Shown here in pieces: positions 45,733-53,779 of a stretch of DNA of 64,000 nt. The notes under the pieces were generated by a model. That model did no database searches. It was not told the origin of the DNA and saw only the letters and a list, made by a program, of their open reading frames with translations. The stretch is taken from NCBI GenBank assembly GCA_963799045.1, contig CAWCVN010000001.1:372001-436000 (forward strand), in the 5' to 3' direction. How positions within the stretch are numbered: the first letter of the stretch is position 1; every line of letters begins with the position of its first letter. The position numbers were made by a program, and so were the translations under genes. Origin of the DNA: DASRSS01 sp963799045. Lineage in GTDB: Bacteria > Actinomycetota > Actinomycetes > Mycobacteriales > Jatrophihabitantaceae.

Positions 45733-46344
45733 ATGTCCGACACCACCTGCCACATGTCGATCTCGCTCGACGGCTTCGTCGCCGGACCCGAGCAGAGCCG
45801 GGACAATCCGCTGGGCAAGCGCGGCGGGGAGCTGCACGGCTGGCATATCGGCGACCCGCGCGCGACCGACGCCGACAAGACAGCCAACGGATGGCTCATG
45901 CGCCCCCGCGGCGCCTATGTCATGGGCCGGAACATGTTCGGGCCGATCCGGGGTGAGTGGAGCGAGGCCTGGGACGGGTGGTGGGGATCCGAACCTCCGT
46001 ACCACGCCCCGGTCTTCGTCCTCACGCACCACGCCCGGAAACCTGTCGAGATGGAGGGCGGGACCACCTTCCACTTCGTCACCGACGGCTTCGACGCCGC
46101 CTACACGCAGGCACTAGATGTCGCCGAGGGCAAGGGCGTGGACATCGCCGGCGGGGCTTCGACGGTTCGGCAGGCACTCAACGCCGGCGTGATCGATGAG
46201 CTCACCCTCGACATCGCGCCGGTCCTCCTCGGCAGCGGCGAGCGCATCTTCGACGGCATCGAGACGTTCGACTTCGAGCCCGTCGAGGTGCTCCACTCAC
46301 CGCTGACGACCCATATCCGCTACTGCAGGCGCGGCGTCGGCTGA
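45733..46344 (+). CDS. dihydrofolate reductase-like (RibD C-terminal domain) protein
   Basis: A 203-residue RibD_C/DHFR-fold protein. It shows HMSISLDGFVAGPEQS, the GRNMFGPIRGEW loop, VFVLTHHARKPVEM, DIAGGASTVRQALNAGVIDELTLDIAPVLLGSGER (positions about 136-170) and a beta-strand end. This family has a reductase fold but often an unknown substrate. ATG 45733 is preferred over the ATG at 45670 since GAGAGG lies just upstream. Confidence 0.88.
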   Translation: MSDTTCHMSISLDGFVAGPEQSRDNPLGKRGGELHGWHIGDPRATDADKTANGWLMRPRGAYVMGRNMFGPIRGEWSEAWDGWWGSEPPYHAPVFVLTHHARKPVEMEGGTTFHFVTDGFDAAYTQALDVAEGKGVDIAGGASTVRQALNAGVIDELTLDIAPVLLGSGERIFDGIETFDFEPVEVLHSPLTTHIRYCRRGVG

Positions 46345-46482
46345 GCCGGCCTCCGGCGCGGGGATCTCGGTGCGGTTCCTCGCGTCGTCGTGGCCAGCTG
46401 TGCGCTCACAGCGGATCTAGAGCTTGGGTGGGCCATTCGGCCCTGGCAAGCGTGCCCCACTCGGCGGTTTCGTGGTCACACA

Positions 46483-47001
46483 ATGTTGCTGCGCGCCACG
46501 CTCGAGCTGCCGGTCCCGGCGTCGACCGCCGCCGACCGGCTCATTCATGCCGTCCACCAGCGCGGCCTGAACGAGCTGTCCACGCAGGCATATCAGGACG
46601 GCATACAGACCCTGACCCGGGTCGGGCCGTTCGGCGCCGTACCCGGTCTGGCCAAGACCGTTCAGGTCGAGACCCTGGAGCCACGAGTTATCCCCGGCGG
46701 CATCCGCGTGCCGTTGCGCTGGGTGGCCACCGGCCGAACCGGTCAGCTGTTCCCCGCCCTCGACGCCGATCTCGAGCTGACCGAGATCGACCCGCAGCGC
46801 TGTCTGCTCGCGGTGAACGCGGCCTACCGGCCGCCGCTGGGCAGCGCCGGCGCCGGCCTGGACAGGCTGCTGCTGCACCGCACGGCGCGCGCGACCATGC
46901 GTTCCCTGCTGCACGGGCTCGCACGGAGCCTGCTGCCGGTCGGCGCCGGCGACGACCTCGACCAGGCGGTTCGGTTCCCGGAGGCCTGGGCGACCAGCTG
47001 A
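46483..47001 (+). CDS. hypothetical protein, possible SRPBCC-like fold
   Basis: A 172-residue soluble protein. The pattern of an initial strand (LLRATLELPVPAS), a helix (TAADRLIHAVHQRG), several strands (IRVPLRWVATG, ADLELTEIDPQRCLLAVNAAYRPPLG) and a long C-terminal helix (LHRTARATMRSLLHGLARSLL) suggests a START/SRPBCC-like shape. No family is recognised and the neighbours do not help. Confidence 0.6.
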   Translation: MLLRATLELPVPASTAADRLIHAVHQRGLNELSTQAYQDGIQTLTRVGPFGAVPGLAKTVQVETLEPRVIPGGIRVPLRWVATGRTGQLFPALDADLELTEIDPQRCLLAVNAAYRPPLGSAGAGLDRLLLHRTARATMRSLLHGLARSLLPVGAGDDLDQAVRFPEAWATS

Positions 47002-47169
47002 CGTGGTCATGGCCGGCCGCCCAGACGATGTCCGATTCGGTGCCGCCGTTACCCAGAGCGGGAGTCCGGGGACGCTCAATCAGGAACGTTCTACGGCCCG
47101 GCCTGCGGTGTGCTGATCGCGGTCGGTGTCGTCAATCGACACGACGGACGACAGGAAGGGAGTCACGGC

Positions 47170-47727
47170 ATGGCCGCACTGGACGGAATGACGGTCGGGA
47201 TCGTGGTCGCGGACGGCAGTGAGCAGGTCGAGGTCACGGCTCCCCGCGACGCGTTGACGCAGGCCGGCGCCGACGTGCGCGTCCTTTCGCCGGGTGCGCA
47301 GGACGTGCGTGGCTATCACTACATCGAACCCGGCGACATGATCACCGCAGACGCCGATGTCGGCAGGGTCGAAGCGCAGGCGCTCGACGCGCTGATCGTC
47401 CCGGGCGGCCTCGGCGGCCCGGACACCCTGCGCAAGGACGAGACCGTCATCGACCTGGTCCGTCGCATGGCGGCAAGCCGTGCCCCCATCGGAGTCATCT
47501 GCCACGGCCCATGGCTGCTCGCCGACGCCGACGTGCTCGCCGGGCGGACGCTGACCTGCGTGCCGCAGCTGTCCACGGAGGTCACCCGCGCCGGTGCGCG
47601 CTACGTCGACGAGGACGTGCACGTCGACCGTGAAGGCGGTGGACTTCTGGTCTCCAGCCGTGACCACAACACGGCGCAGCAGTTCGCGCAGACGCTGGTT
47701 CGCGAGTTCTCGGCGGTGCGCGCCTAA
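47170..47727 (+). CDS. DJ-1/PfpI-family glutamine amidotransferase-like protein
   Basis: A 185-residue flavodoxin-like protein. It has the family order IVVADGSEQVEVTAPRDAL, ALIVPGGLGGPDTLR and the nucleophile elbow GVICHGPWLLADADVL with Cys at about 116, followed by TCVPQLSTEV. Relatives act as stress chaperones, deglycases or proteases. ATG 47170 follows AAGGGAG. It is a single gene followed by a hairpin. Confidence 0.9.
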   Translation: MAALDGMTVGIVVADGSEQVEVTAPRDALTQAGADVRVLSPGAQDVRGYHYIEPGDMITADADVGRVEAQALDALIVPGGLGGPDTLRKDETVIDLVRRMAASRAPIGVICHGPWLLADADVLAGRTLTCVPQLSTEVTRAGARYVDEDVHVDREGGGLLVSSRDHNTAQQFAQTLVREFSAVRA

Positions 47728-47739
47728 CTGCGAACACAA

Positions 47740-47764
47740 CCGGCACGGGCGGCACCGGTGCCGG
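47740..47764 (+). terminator. hairpin after the PfpI gene
   Basis: CCGGCAC and GTGCCGG are perfect 7-bp arms around an 11-base loop, 13 bases after the stop. GGGGTAAG (47764-47771), a motif also seen upstream of the collagen-like gene, begins at its base and lies 36 bases before the next start codon. Confidence 0.45.
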
Positions 47765-47806
47765 GGGTAAGCGTCTACACAGAGGTGATGCGGCAGGCTT
47801 ACCTGC

Positions 47807-49375
47807 ATGGCTGAAGCTGCCGTCAGACCCGTTGGGCCGACCCACCGGTGGCTGGCTGCGGCGGGCTCGGTGCTGCTTGCCGCGATGGTGGTCGGCCTTG
47901 CGCGGTGGGGCCCGGACTGGCCGGCGCAGGAATTTCGGGCGTGGTCGTCCGCCCACGACGGTCTGAGCGCTTGGACCAACCTCTGGTACTCCGGTCAGGC
48001 GCTGCCCGGCTACTCGCTGATCTACCCGCTGATCGGGGGAGTGATCGGTGCCGGCTGGACCGGTCTGGTCGCGGTGGTCGGGGCAACGCTCGGTGCGGCC
48101 GGCCTGGCTCCGACGGGCAGCCGTCGGGTGCGGCTGGCCTACGACCTGTCGGTCGGGTTCGTACTGTGCTGCGAACTGGTCATCGGGCAGGTCCCGTTCC
48201 TTCTCGGCGTGGCCTTCGCGGTATGGGCGCTGCGCTGCGCCCGCAGCACGTGGCCGGTGCCGGCGGCGGCGTTGGCTGCGGCGGCGGCCCTGTCCAGCCC
48301 GCTGGCCGGTGCGTTCGTGCTGGTCGCCCTTCCGGCGCTGGGTCGGGCCATGGGGTGGCGGCGCGCGCTGCCGCTCGGCGCGGCAGGCTTGGGGGTCGCA
48401 TTGTCGGGCGTTCTCGGCGGGGCCGGCGGGCCGTTCCCGTTCGAAGTATCCGGGTTGCTCTGCGTGCTCGCGTTCGGCGCGCTGACCATGGTGATGCTGC
48501 CGCGCACGGAACGCGCCGCGCGTGCTCTCGCCGTCTGCTACCTGGCCGCCTCGGTCGCCGCGTTCGTCGTGCCGAACCCGGTCGGTGGCAACCTGGTCCG
48601 GCTTGGTCAGCTGGTCGCGTTGCCGGTGCTGTGGCACGTGGTGCGAAGGCTGCGCGTCGGACGCAAGTGGCTGGCCGCACCGCTCGCTGTGCTGGCCGCG
48701 CTGTGGCCCGCCTGGCCGGCGGTCTCCTCCGTCGCCCACGGTGCCACGGACCCGTCCCAGTCGGTTGCCTACTACTCGGGCCTGCTGCATTTCCTCGGCA
48801 CCCAGGATCCGACGGCCGGGCGGCTGGAGGTGGTGTTCACCCGCGAACACTGGGAGGCGCTATGGGTGGCGCGGGCGTTTCCGATAGCGCGCGGCTGGGA
48901 GCGGCAGACCGATCTGGCGCACAACGGCGTTCTCTACCGACCGCTCACCGCCGCCAAGTACCGGGCGTGGCTGAAGGACAACGCGGTCTCCCTGGTTGCG
49001 TTGCCCAACGCACCGATCGACTACGGCGGGCGTGCGGAAGCAGCCCTGCTGCGCAACCCGCCGTCGTACCTGATCCCTGTTTGGCACGACGCGAACTGGA
49101 AGGTGTGGCGGGTACGCGACGCCACACCCTTGCTGTCCGGGCCCGCGCGGCTCGTCAGGCTCGGGCCGGCGTCACTCACCGTCAGGTTCGCCCGTGCCGG
49201 CACCGCGCGAGTACGGATCCGAGCCAGCGGTATGTGGACGGTCACCGCCGGTGAGGGATGCGTCGGCTCGACAAGTAACGGATGGCTGCTGCTGAGGGCG
49301 AAGGCGGCGGCCACGCTGACGATGCGGGCTCGGGTCGGACTGTCGCAGCTGAACACCGCACCGCACTGCGACTGA
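47807..49375 (+). CDS. polytopic membrane protein with C-terminal extracytoplasmic domain
   Basis: A 522-residue protein. The N-terminal 310 residues hold eight or more hydrophobic segments, starting RWLAAAGSVLLAAMVVGLARW. The last 200 residues are soluble, with LEVVFTREHWEALWVARAFPIARGWERQTD and several beta-like stretches. That build resembles GT-C glycosyltransferases, but no catalytic motif is certain. Start ATG 47807. Confidence 0.65.
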   Translation: MAEAAVRPVGPTHRWLAAAGSVLLAAMVVGLARWGPDWPAQEFRAWSSAHDGLSAWTNLWYSGQALPGYSLIYPLIGGVIGAGWTGLVAVVGATLGAAGLAPTGSRRVRLAYDLSVGFVLCCELVIGQVPFLLGVAFAVWALRCARSTWPVPAAALAAAAALSSPLAGAFVLVALPALGRAMGWRRALPLGAAGLGVALSGVLGGAGGPFPFEVSGLLCVLAFGALTMVMLPRTERAARALAVCYLAASVAAFVVPNPVGGNLVRLGQLVALPVLWHVVRRLRVGRKWLAAPLAVLAALWPAWPAVSSVAHGATDPSQSVAYYSGLLHFLGTQDPTAGRLEVVFTREHWEALWVARAFPIARGWERQTDLAHNGVLYRPLTAAKYRAWLKDNAVSLVALPNAPIDYGGRAEAALLRNPPSYLIPVWHDANWKVWRVRDATPLLSGPARLVRLGPASLTVRFARAGTARVRIRASGMWTVTAGEGCVGSTSNGWLLLRAKAAATLTMRARVGLSQLNTAPHCD

Positions 49376-49496
49376 CGGCTTCGCCTCGGTCCGCGACTGC
49401 CGGGGCCGGTTCTGCGCCCGACAGCAGCACCAGGCCAGGGTCCGGGCTCCCCGGGGTTGCGACTGGTCCGGGACGGCGATGCGGTACGAATAAGGA

Positions 49497-50777
49497 ATGT
49501 CGGTAGCCGATGTCGTCGCCCCGCTGGTGCGAGCTGCGCTCGGTGATCGGGTCCCGATCCGGGTTACCTGCTGGGACGGAAGCACGATCGGGCCCGGCTC
49601 GGCGCCGCTGCATCTGGTGGTCCGCAATCGCCGGGCGCTGCGGCGCATCCTCTGGGCGCCCAACGAGCTGGGTTTCGCGCGCGCGTACGTGTCCGGCGAC
49701 CTGGAGGTGGACGGCGACCTGGTCGCCGGACTCACCGAGCTCGACCGGGTGGCCGACCCCGAACGTGGGCCGGGCGTGAGCATCGACGCGGAGACGAAGA
49801 AGGCAATCGCCAAGACCGCCGTGCGGCTGCGAGTGATCGGTTTGCCGCCCTCACCGCCGCCGGAGGAGGCCCGGCTGCGCGGGCGCCGGCACGCCCACGC
49901 TCGGGACGCCGCAGCCGTCGCGCACCACTACGACATCGGCAACGAGTTCTACCGGCTTGTGCTCGGCGAGTCGATGACCTACTCGTGCGCCTACTGGCCG
50001 CAGGGGCCGTCGGACACGTTCGGCCTCAGCGATGCACAGTTCGCCAAGTGTGACCTGGTGGCCCGCAAGCTCGCCCTGAGCGAGGGCATGCGGGTACTCG
50101 ACGTGGGCTGCGGTTGGGGCACGTTCGCGCTGCACGCCGCGCGCCGCTACCGCGCGCGAGTGGTCGGCGTGACCGTGTCGCAGGAGCAGGCGGCGTTCGC
50201 GCGCGAGCGGATCGCCGATGCCGGCGTGGCAGACCGGGTCGAGATCCGCGTACAGGACTACCGCGATGTCAGTGACGGCCCCTACGACGCGATCGCCAGC
50301 ATCGGCATGGCCGAACACGTCGGCGAGGCGATGCTGCCGAACTACGCGGCGTGCCTGTTCTCGCTGCTGCGCCCGACCGGCCGGCTGCTCAACCACGCCA
50401 TCTCCCGCCGACCGGGCCCGCCGGCAGAGTTCTCCTCGACGTCGTTCATCGACCGTTACGTGTTCCCGGACGGCGAACTGGAGCCGCTGGCGACGATGGT
50501 CGAGGCGCTCGAGGGAGCCGGCTTCGAGGTCCGCGACGTCGAGTCGCTGCGCGAGCATTACGCGCTGACGCTGCGGGCGTGGGTGGCCAACCTGGAGCGC
50601 GGCTGGGAACGGGCGACGCAGCTGACCAGCCCGGCCCGCGCGCGGATCTGGCGGCTGTACATGGCCGGTTCGGCGTTGGCCTTCGAGGCGAACCGGATCG
50701 GCGTCAACCAAGTGCTGGCCGTCAGGACCGACCCGCGCGGGACCAGCGGGATGCCGCCCACCCGCAACTACAGCTGA
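49497..50777 (+). CDS. cfa: cyclopropane-fatty-acyl-phospholipid synthase-family methyltransferase
   Basis: A 426-residue SAM enzyme that methylates or cyclopropanates unsaturated acyl chains of membrane lipids. The N-terminal lipid-binding domain (RILWAPNELGFARAYVSGDLEVDGD) precedes the catalytic domain: HHYDIGNEFYRLVLGESMTYSCAYW, the SAM loop LDVGCGWGTFALHAAR, and SIGMAEHVGEAMLPNY. No FAD partner gene for 10-methyl branching is beside it, so cyclopropanation is the better guess. ATG/TTG-like start at 49497. Confidence 0.88.
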   Translation: MSVADVVAPLVRAALGDRVPIRVTCWDGSTIGPGSAPLHLVVRNRRALRRILWAPNELGFARAYVSGDLEVDGDLVAGLTELDRVADPERGPGVSIDAETKKAIAKTAVRLRVIGLPPSPPPEEARLRGRRHAHARDAAAVAHHYDIGNEFYRLVLGESMTYSCAYWPQGPSDTFGLSDAQFAKCDLVARKLALSEGMRVLDVGCGWGTFALHAARRYRARVVGVTVSQEQAAFARERIADAGVADRVEIRVQDYRDVSDGPYDAIASIGMAEHVGEAMLPNYAACLFSLLRPTGRLLNHAISRRPGPPAEFSSTSFIDRYVFPDGELEPLATMVEALEGAGFEVRDVESLREHYALTLRAWVANLERGWERATQLTSPARARIWRLYMAGSALAFEANRIGVNQVLAVRTDPRGTSGMPPTRNYS

Positions 50778-51007
50778 TCATCGCGGTCCGCGTGCACGGT
50801 CCGCTGATCCGGCGGGAGCGATCGCAGCGGGGTTGCGTGCGGAGCCCTCCGGGCTATGGTGTCGGCAATGCGCGTTGCGTGACGCTGCCCCCCGGGGTGT
50901 TCGCCACGCACAGGCAGCGCAGAGCGTCGTCGGCTAGCCTCGCCTGAACATCGCGCTTGGCACCAGTGGCGAGTTCTCCTGGCAGTCGCGCAGAGCGGAG
51001 GAGAACG

Positions 51008-51685
51008 ATGGCCGCACCGGAGATCACGCGCCTGTATGACGCCCGGCGGGATTGCTTCTACGACAAGCCGCTGTTGCGGGGCTGGGTGCACGCCGTGGCC
51101 AGCCTGGCAGCGCTGGTCCTCGGTGCGCTGCTGATCGTCGACGCGGCTGCCGACTCGCGGGTGCTCGTCGCGTCGGTGTACGCGGTCAGCGTCGCGGGCC
51201 TGTTCGGCGCCAGCGCGGTGTATCACCGGGGGCGTTGGACGCCGGCTGTGGCCAGGCACCTGCAACAGCTCGACCACACCATGATCATCGTGTTGATTGC
51301 CGGCACCGCGACGCCGCCGATGGCGTTGAGCCTGACCGGGTCCCTGCGCGTTACGGCGTTGGCTGTGCTCTGGTCGCTGGCCGGTAGCGCGATTCTGGCC
51401 CGGCTGGTGTGGATGAGCGCGCCGGAGCGGCTGGTGGGCTTGATCTATCTGGGTCTCGGCTGGGTGGCCGGGGCAGCCGTGCCGGCCGTCTGGAGCCGCC
51501 ACGGCGTCGGACCCGCAGTACTGCTCGTGGCTGGAGGAGTGCTGTACACGATCGGTGCCGTCGGCTACCACCGGCGCATCCCGGACCCGCGACCGTCGGT
51601 GTTCGGGTACCACGAGGTGTTCCACACCTACGTCACGGCGGCAGCTGCCTGCCAGTACGTCGCCATCGGCTGCTACCTGATCTGA
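51008..51685 (+). CDS. hemolysin III/PAQR-family membrane protein
   Basis: A 225-residue seven-helix protein of the YqfA/HlyIII type. Conserved polar positions are visible: SAVYHRGRW in the first half, LDHTMIIVLIAGTATP, and GYHEVFHTYVTAAAACQY near the end, where the His residues are proposed zinc ligands. GAGGAG is seven bases before ATG 51008. Whether it is a hydrolase is not known. Confidence 0.88.
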   Translation: MAAPEITRLYDARRDCFYDKPLLRGWVHAVASLAALVLGALLIVDAAADSRVLVASVYAVSVAGLFGASAVYHRGRWTPAVARHLQQLDHTMIIVLIAGTATPPMALSLTGSLRVTALAVLWSLAGSAILARLVWMSAPERLVGLIYLGLGWVAGAAVPAVWSRHGVGPAVLLVAGGVLYTIGAVGYHRRIPDPRPSVFGYHEVFHTYVTAAAACQYVAIGCYLI

Positions 51686-51720
51686 CCGCTGGTGGGTGTC
51701 GGCGATCTGGCCGGCCGCGC

Positions 51721-51795
51721 TCAGCCGAGGCAGAGCTCGTTGCCCTCCGGATCCTGCATCACGATGCAGACGTCATCGATGCCGTCGGCCTCCAT
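51721..51795 (-). pseudogene. C-terminal fragment of a glyoxalase/VOC-family gene
   Basis: The last 24 codons of this leftward frame read MEADGIDDVCIVMQDPEGNELCLG, shown here only by its ending DPEGNELCLG, which matches the usual C terminus of Glyoxalase_6-type proteins. Upstream codons show no family sequence. It is a leftover tail between two unrelated genes. Confidence 0.5.
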
Positions 51796-51830
51796 CCGCC
51801 GCACCCGGCGGGTTCGACGGCCGCGGCTCG

Positions 51831-52646
51831 CTAGGCCTTGCGTCCCGCGCAGCTGACCATCAGCGGGGCGAAGAACCGGGTTTCGCCGTCGTGGCACAGG
51901 TGGGTGAACGCCACCAGTTCGGCCGGGCTCAGCAGCTCGGCGGCAAGCAGCGCAGGACCGAGTTGACCGACGAGCAACTCCCACTGCGGCACACCCCGTT
52001 CACGGTCGGCGGCCACCACTGCCGCCGCGGCACGGGTGCGCACGTCGGCCAAGCCCGCGGACCGCAGCATGCGGGGCAACCTCCGGCCGTACTCGGCGTC
52101 GTAGCCGTGCGCGGCGAACGCGGCTCGGCACGCGCCGGCGACCTTGGCCAGCAGCGGTGACGGCGGGTCCACGACCGTCGACGTCGACCAGTCGAAGTCC
52201 TCCACCACCAGCCAGCCGCCGGGTGCCAGCGCGCGGACGAGGCCGGTCAGCACCTCGTCGCGCCGCCGGAGGTGCTCGAGGACCAAGCGGGCGTGGATCA
52301 GGTCGAAGCCGCCCTCCGGGAGCGCCTCGGACGTGATGTCCTGCCGGCGGACGTCGAGCACGTCGCTGCGCAGCGGTTCGAGGAAGCGGGTGTCCAGGTC
52401 GACGGCAAGGACGTGCCCGCGCGGCCCGACCCGATCGGCCAGCAGTTGCGCGATGCTGCCGGTTCCGGCGCCGACCTCGGCGCAGCGCCAGCCGGCGGCG
52501 AGGCCCACCCGCTCGCAGATGCCCATCGTTGCGTCGTCGTACAGATCGGTGAGGCTGCTGAGCCGGTCGCGCTCGGCGTGCCAGGCCGGGTCCAGCAGGT
52601 ATCCGGTCACGTTCCGGGCGGGCGGTGCGGTGCGCGTCGCGGTCAT
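51831..52646 (-). CDS. class I SAM-dependent methyltransferase
   Basis: A 271-residue Rossmann-fold methyltransferase. The SAM loop is CAEVGAGTGSIAQLLADRVG at about 56, the acidic ribose-binding residue is in LAVDLDTRFLEPL, and FDLIHARLVLEHLRRRDEVL is motif IV with post-I features. No substrate domain is recognised. It is divergent from the ECF sigma gene; a copy of the motif GGGGTAAG lies upstream of its start (52706-52717), pointing toward it. Confidence 0.85.
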   Translation of the reverse strand: MTATRTAPPARNVTGYLLDPAWHAERDRLSSLTDLYDDATMGICERVGLAAGWRCAEVGAGTGSIAQLLADRVGPRGHVLAVDLDTRFLEPLRSDVLDVRRQDITSEALPEGGFDLIHARLVLEHLRRRDEVLTGLVRALAPGGWLVVEDFDWSTSTVVDPPSPLLAKVAGACRAAFAAHGYDAEYGRRLPRMLRSAGLADVRTRAAAAVVAADRERGVPQWELLVGQLGPALLAAELLSPAELVAFTHLCHDGETRFFAPLMVSCAGRKA

Positions 52647-52705
52647 GGCGTCTCCTTCGACGTCGGTTGCTCGGTTTCCCTCATCCGCGTCGGCGGAGCG
52701 CCGGT

Positions 52706-52717
52706 TCTTACCCCGCG
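52706..52717 (-). promoter_or_regulatory. 12-bp motif CGCGGGGTAAGA, copy 1 (toward the methyltransferase)
   Basis: On the minus strand this reads CGCGGGGTAAGA, 60 bases before the methyltransferase start. An identical 12-mer lies on the plus strand at 53687-53698 before the collagen-like gene. Two copies flanking an ECF sigma gene suggest a promoter element read by that sigma factor. GGGTAA also resembles the -10 of SigB/SigF-type promoters. Confidence 0.4.
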
Positions 52718-52768
52718 GCGATGACTTCCTGCGAAATCCGGTCCTGGGCGGCCTGTCCCGGACCTAGG

Positions 52769-53431
52769 ATGTGCGGCGTGGAGACCTCCACCTCCAGCCT
52801 CGCCCTGCCGTTGGATCCCGAGTCGGCCGAGTGGGTCCGCCGGCTGACCGCGAGCGGGCGCGAGTGCGACGCGGCGACGGCGGAGCTGCACGCGATCTTG
52901 CTCCGGTTCGCCCGCAGCCAGGCCAATCGCCGGGGGCCGCGGTTCCATGTCACCGGGCCCGAGATCGACGACATCGCGCACCAGGCGACGGCCGATGCCC
53001 TGCTCGCCATCAGCGCGAAGGTGTCGGCCTTCCGCGGCGAGAGCAGGTTCACCACCTGGGCATTCAAGTTCGTCCTGCTCGAGGTGTCCAACAAGCTGGG
53101 GCGGCACTTCTGGAAGGACCCCGCTGCCGCGTACGACGCCGAGGACTGGGATCTGCTTCCGTCGCGCTTCGACCTCGACCCGGCGCGCGAGAGCGAGTGG
53201 CGGGAGCTGATGGCAGCGCTGCGGCGGGCCATCGACGACACCCTCACCGAGCATCAGCGTCGGCTGTTCGTCGCGATCGTGCTGAACCGGGTGCCGCTGG
53301 ACGCGCTGGTCGACAAGCTCGGAACCAACCGCAACGCGATCTACAAAGCGTTGTTCGACGCGCGACGTAAGTTGCGCGCGGAATTGGTCGCCAACGGTTA
53401 CCTGGACGATTCCCGGGGGAGGCAACCATGA
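52769..53431 (+). CDS. sigma-70 family (ECF-like) RNA polymerase sigma factor
   Basis: About 220 residues. The sigma-2 region has EIDDIAHQATADALLAISAKVSAFRGESRFTTWAFKF (residues about 68-105), with core-binding and -10 features. Sigma-4 has TEHQRRLFVAIVLNRVPLDALVDKLGTNRNAIYKALFDARRKLR (about 165-208). The start is ATG 52769 or GTG 52778. Its stop overlaps the gene for a zinc anti-sigma-like protein (ATGA), so the two form a sigma/anti-sigma unit beside a collagen-like surface protein gene. Confidence 0.88.
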   Translation: MCGVETSTSSLALPLDPESAEWVRRLTASGRECDAATAELHAILLRFARSQANRRGPRFHVTGPEIDDIAHQATADALLAISAKVSAFRGESRFTTWAFKFVLLEVSNKLGRHFWKDPAAAYDAEDWDLLPSRFDLDPARESEWRELMAALRRAIDDTLTEHQRRLFVAIVLNRVPLDALVDKLGTNRNAIYKALFDARRKLRAELVANGYLDDSRGRQP

Positions 53432-53667
53432 GCCGACCGATCGATCTCGACGCGCTGCTGCGCACGGACCCCCGCGACGCGGGCTGCGCGCACGCCATGG
53501 AGGTGCTGCACGTGTACGCCGAACTGGCCGCCGCGGGCGGCGACGCCGCCGAACGCTATCCGGAGGTAGCGGCGCACCTGCGCGCCTGCGGGCCGTGCGC
53601 CGAGGACCTCGAAGCGCTGCTCGAAGCGATTCGTTCGCGCGTGGAGGGCGACGAGCCTACGACATAG
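53428..53667 (+). CDS. short zinc-finger anti-sigma-like protein
   Basis: A 79-residue protein with the ZAS pattern His-x3-Cys-x2-Cys in VAAHLRACGPCAEDLEALL. There is no membrane segment, unlike most anti-sigma factors, so it would be cytosolic and could sense redox through its cysteines. It overlaps the sigma gene by ATGA. Role inferred from motif and position. Confidence 0.75.
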   Translation: MSRPIDLDALLRTDPRDAGCAHAMEVLHVYAELAAAGGDAAERYPEVAAHLRACGPCAEDLEALLEAIRSRVEGDEPTT

Positions 53668-53686
53668 AAATCGGCAAATCCTTCGT

Positions 53687-53698
53687 CGCGGGGTAAGA
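53687..53698 (+). promoter_or_regulatory. 12-bp motif CGCGGGGTAAGA, copy 2 (toward the collagen-like gene)
   Basis: Identical to the motif at 52706-52717 and oriented toward the collagen-like gene, 81 bases before its GTG start. Its place between the anti-sigma gene and the surface-protein gene fits a sigma-dependent promoter. Confidence 0.4.
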
Positions 53699-53779
53699 CC
53701 GCGGGCGATGCCGGCCGCAAAGCAGGTGTTGTCGGCACCGACCCGGTCTGCCGCCCGTCACCAGCGAAGGAATGGACCT

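Noticed and set aside
52644..53425. A long frame antisense to the ECF sigma gene
   Set aside because: Its His/Arg-rich translation mirrors the sigma factor, whose sigma-2 and sigma-4 motifs are clear on the plus strand.
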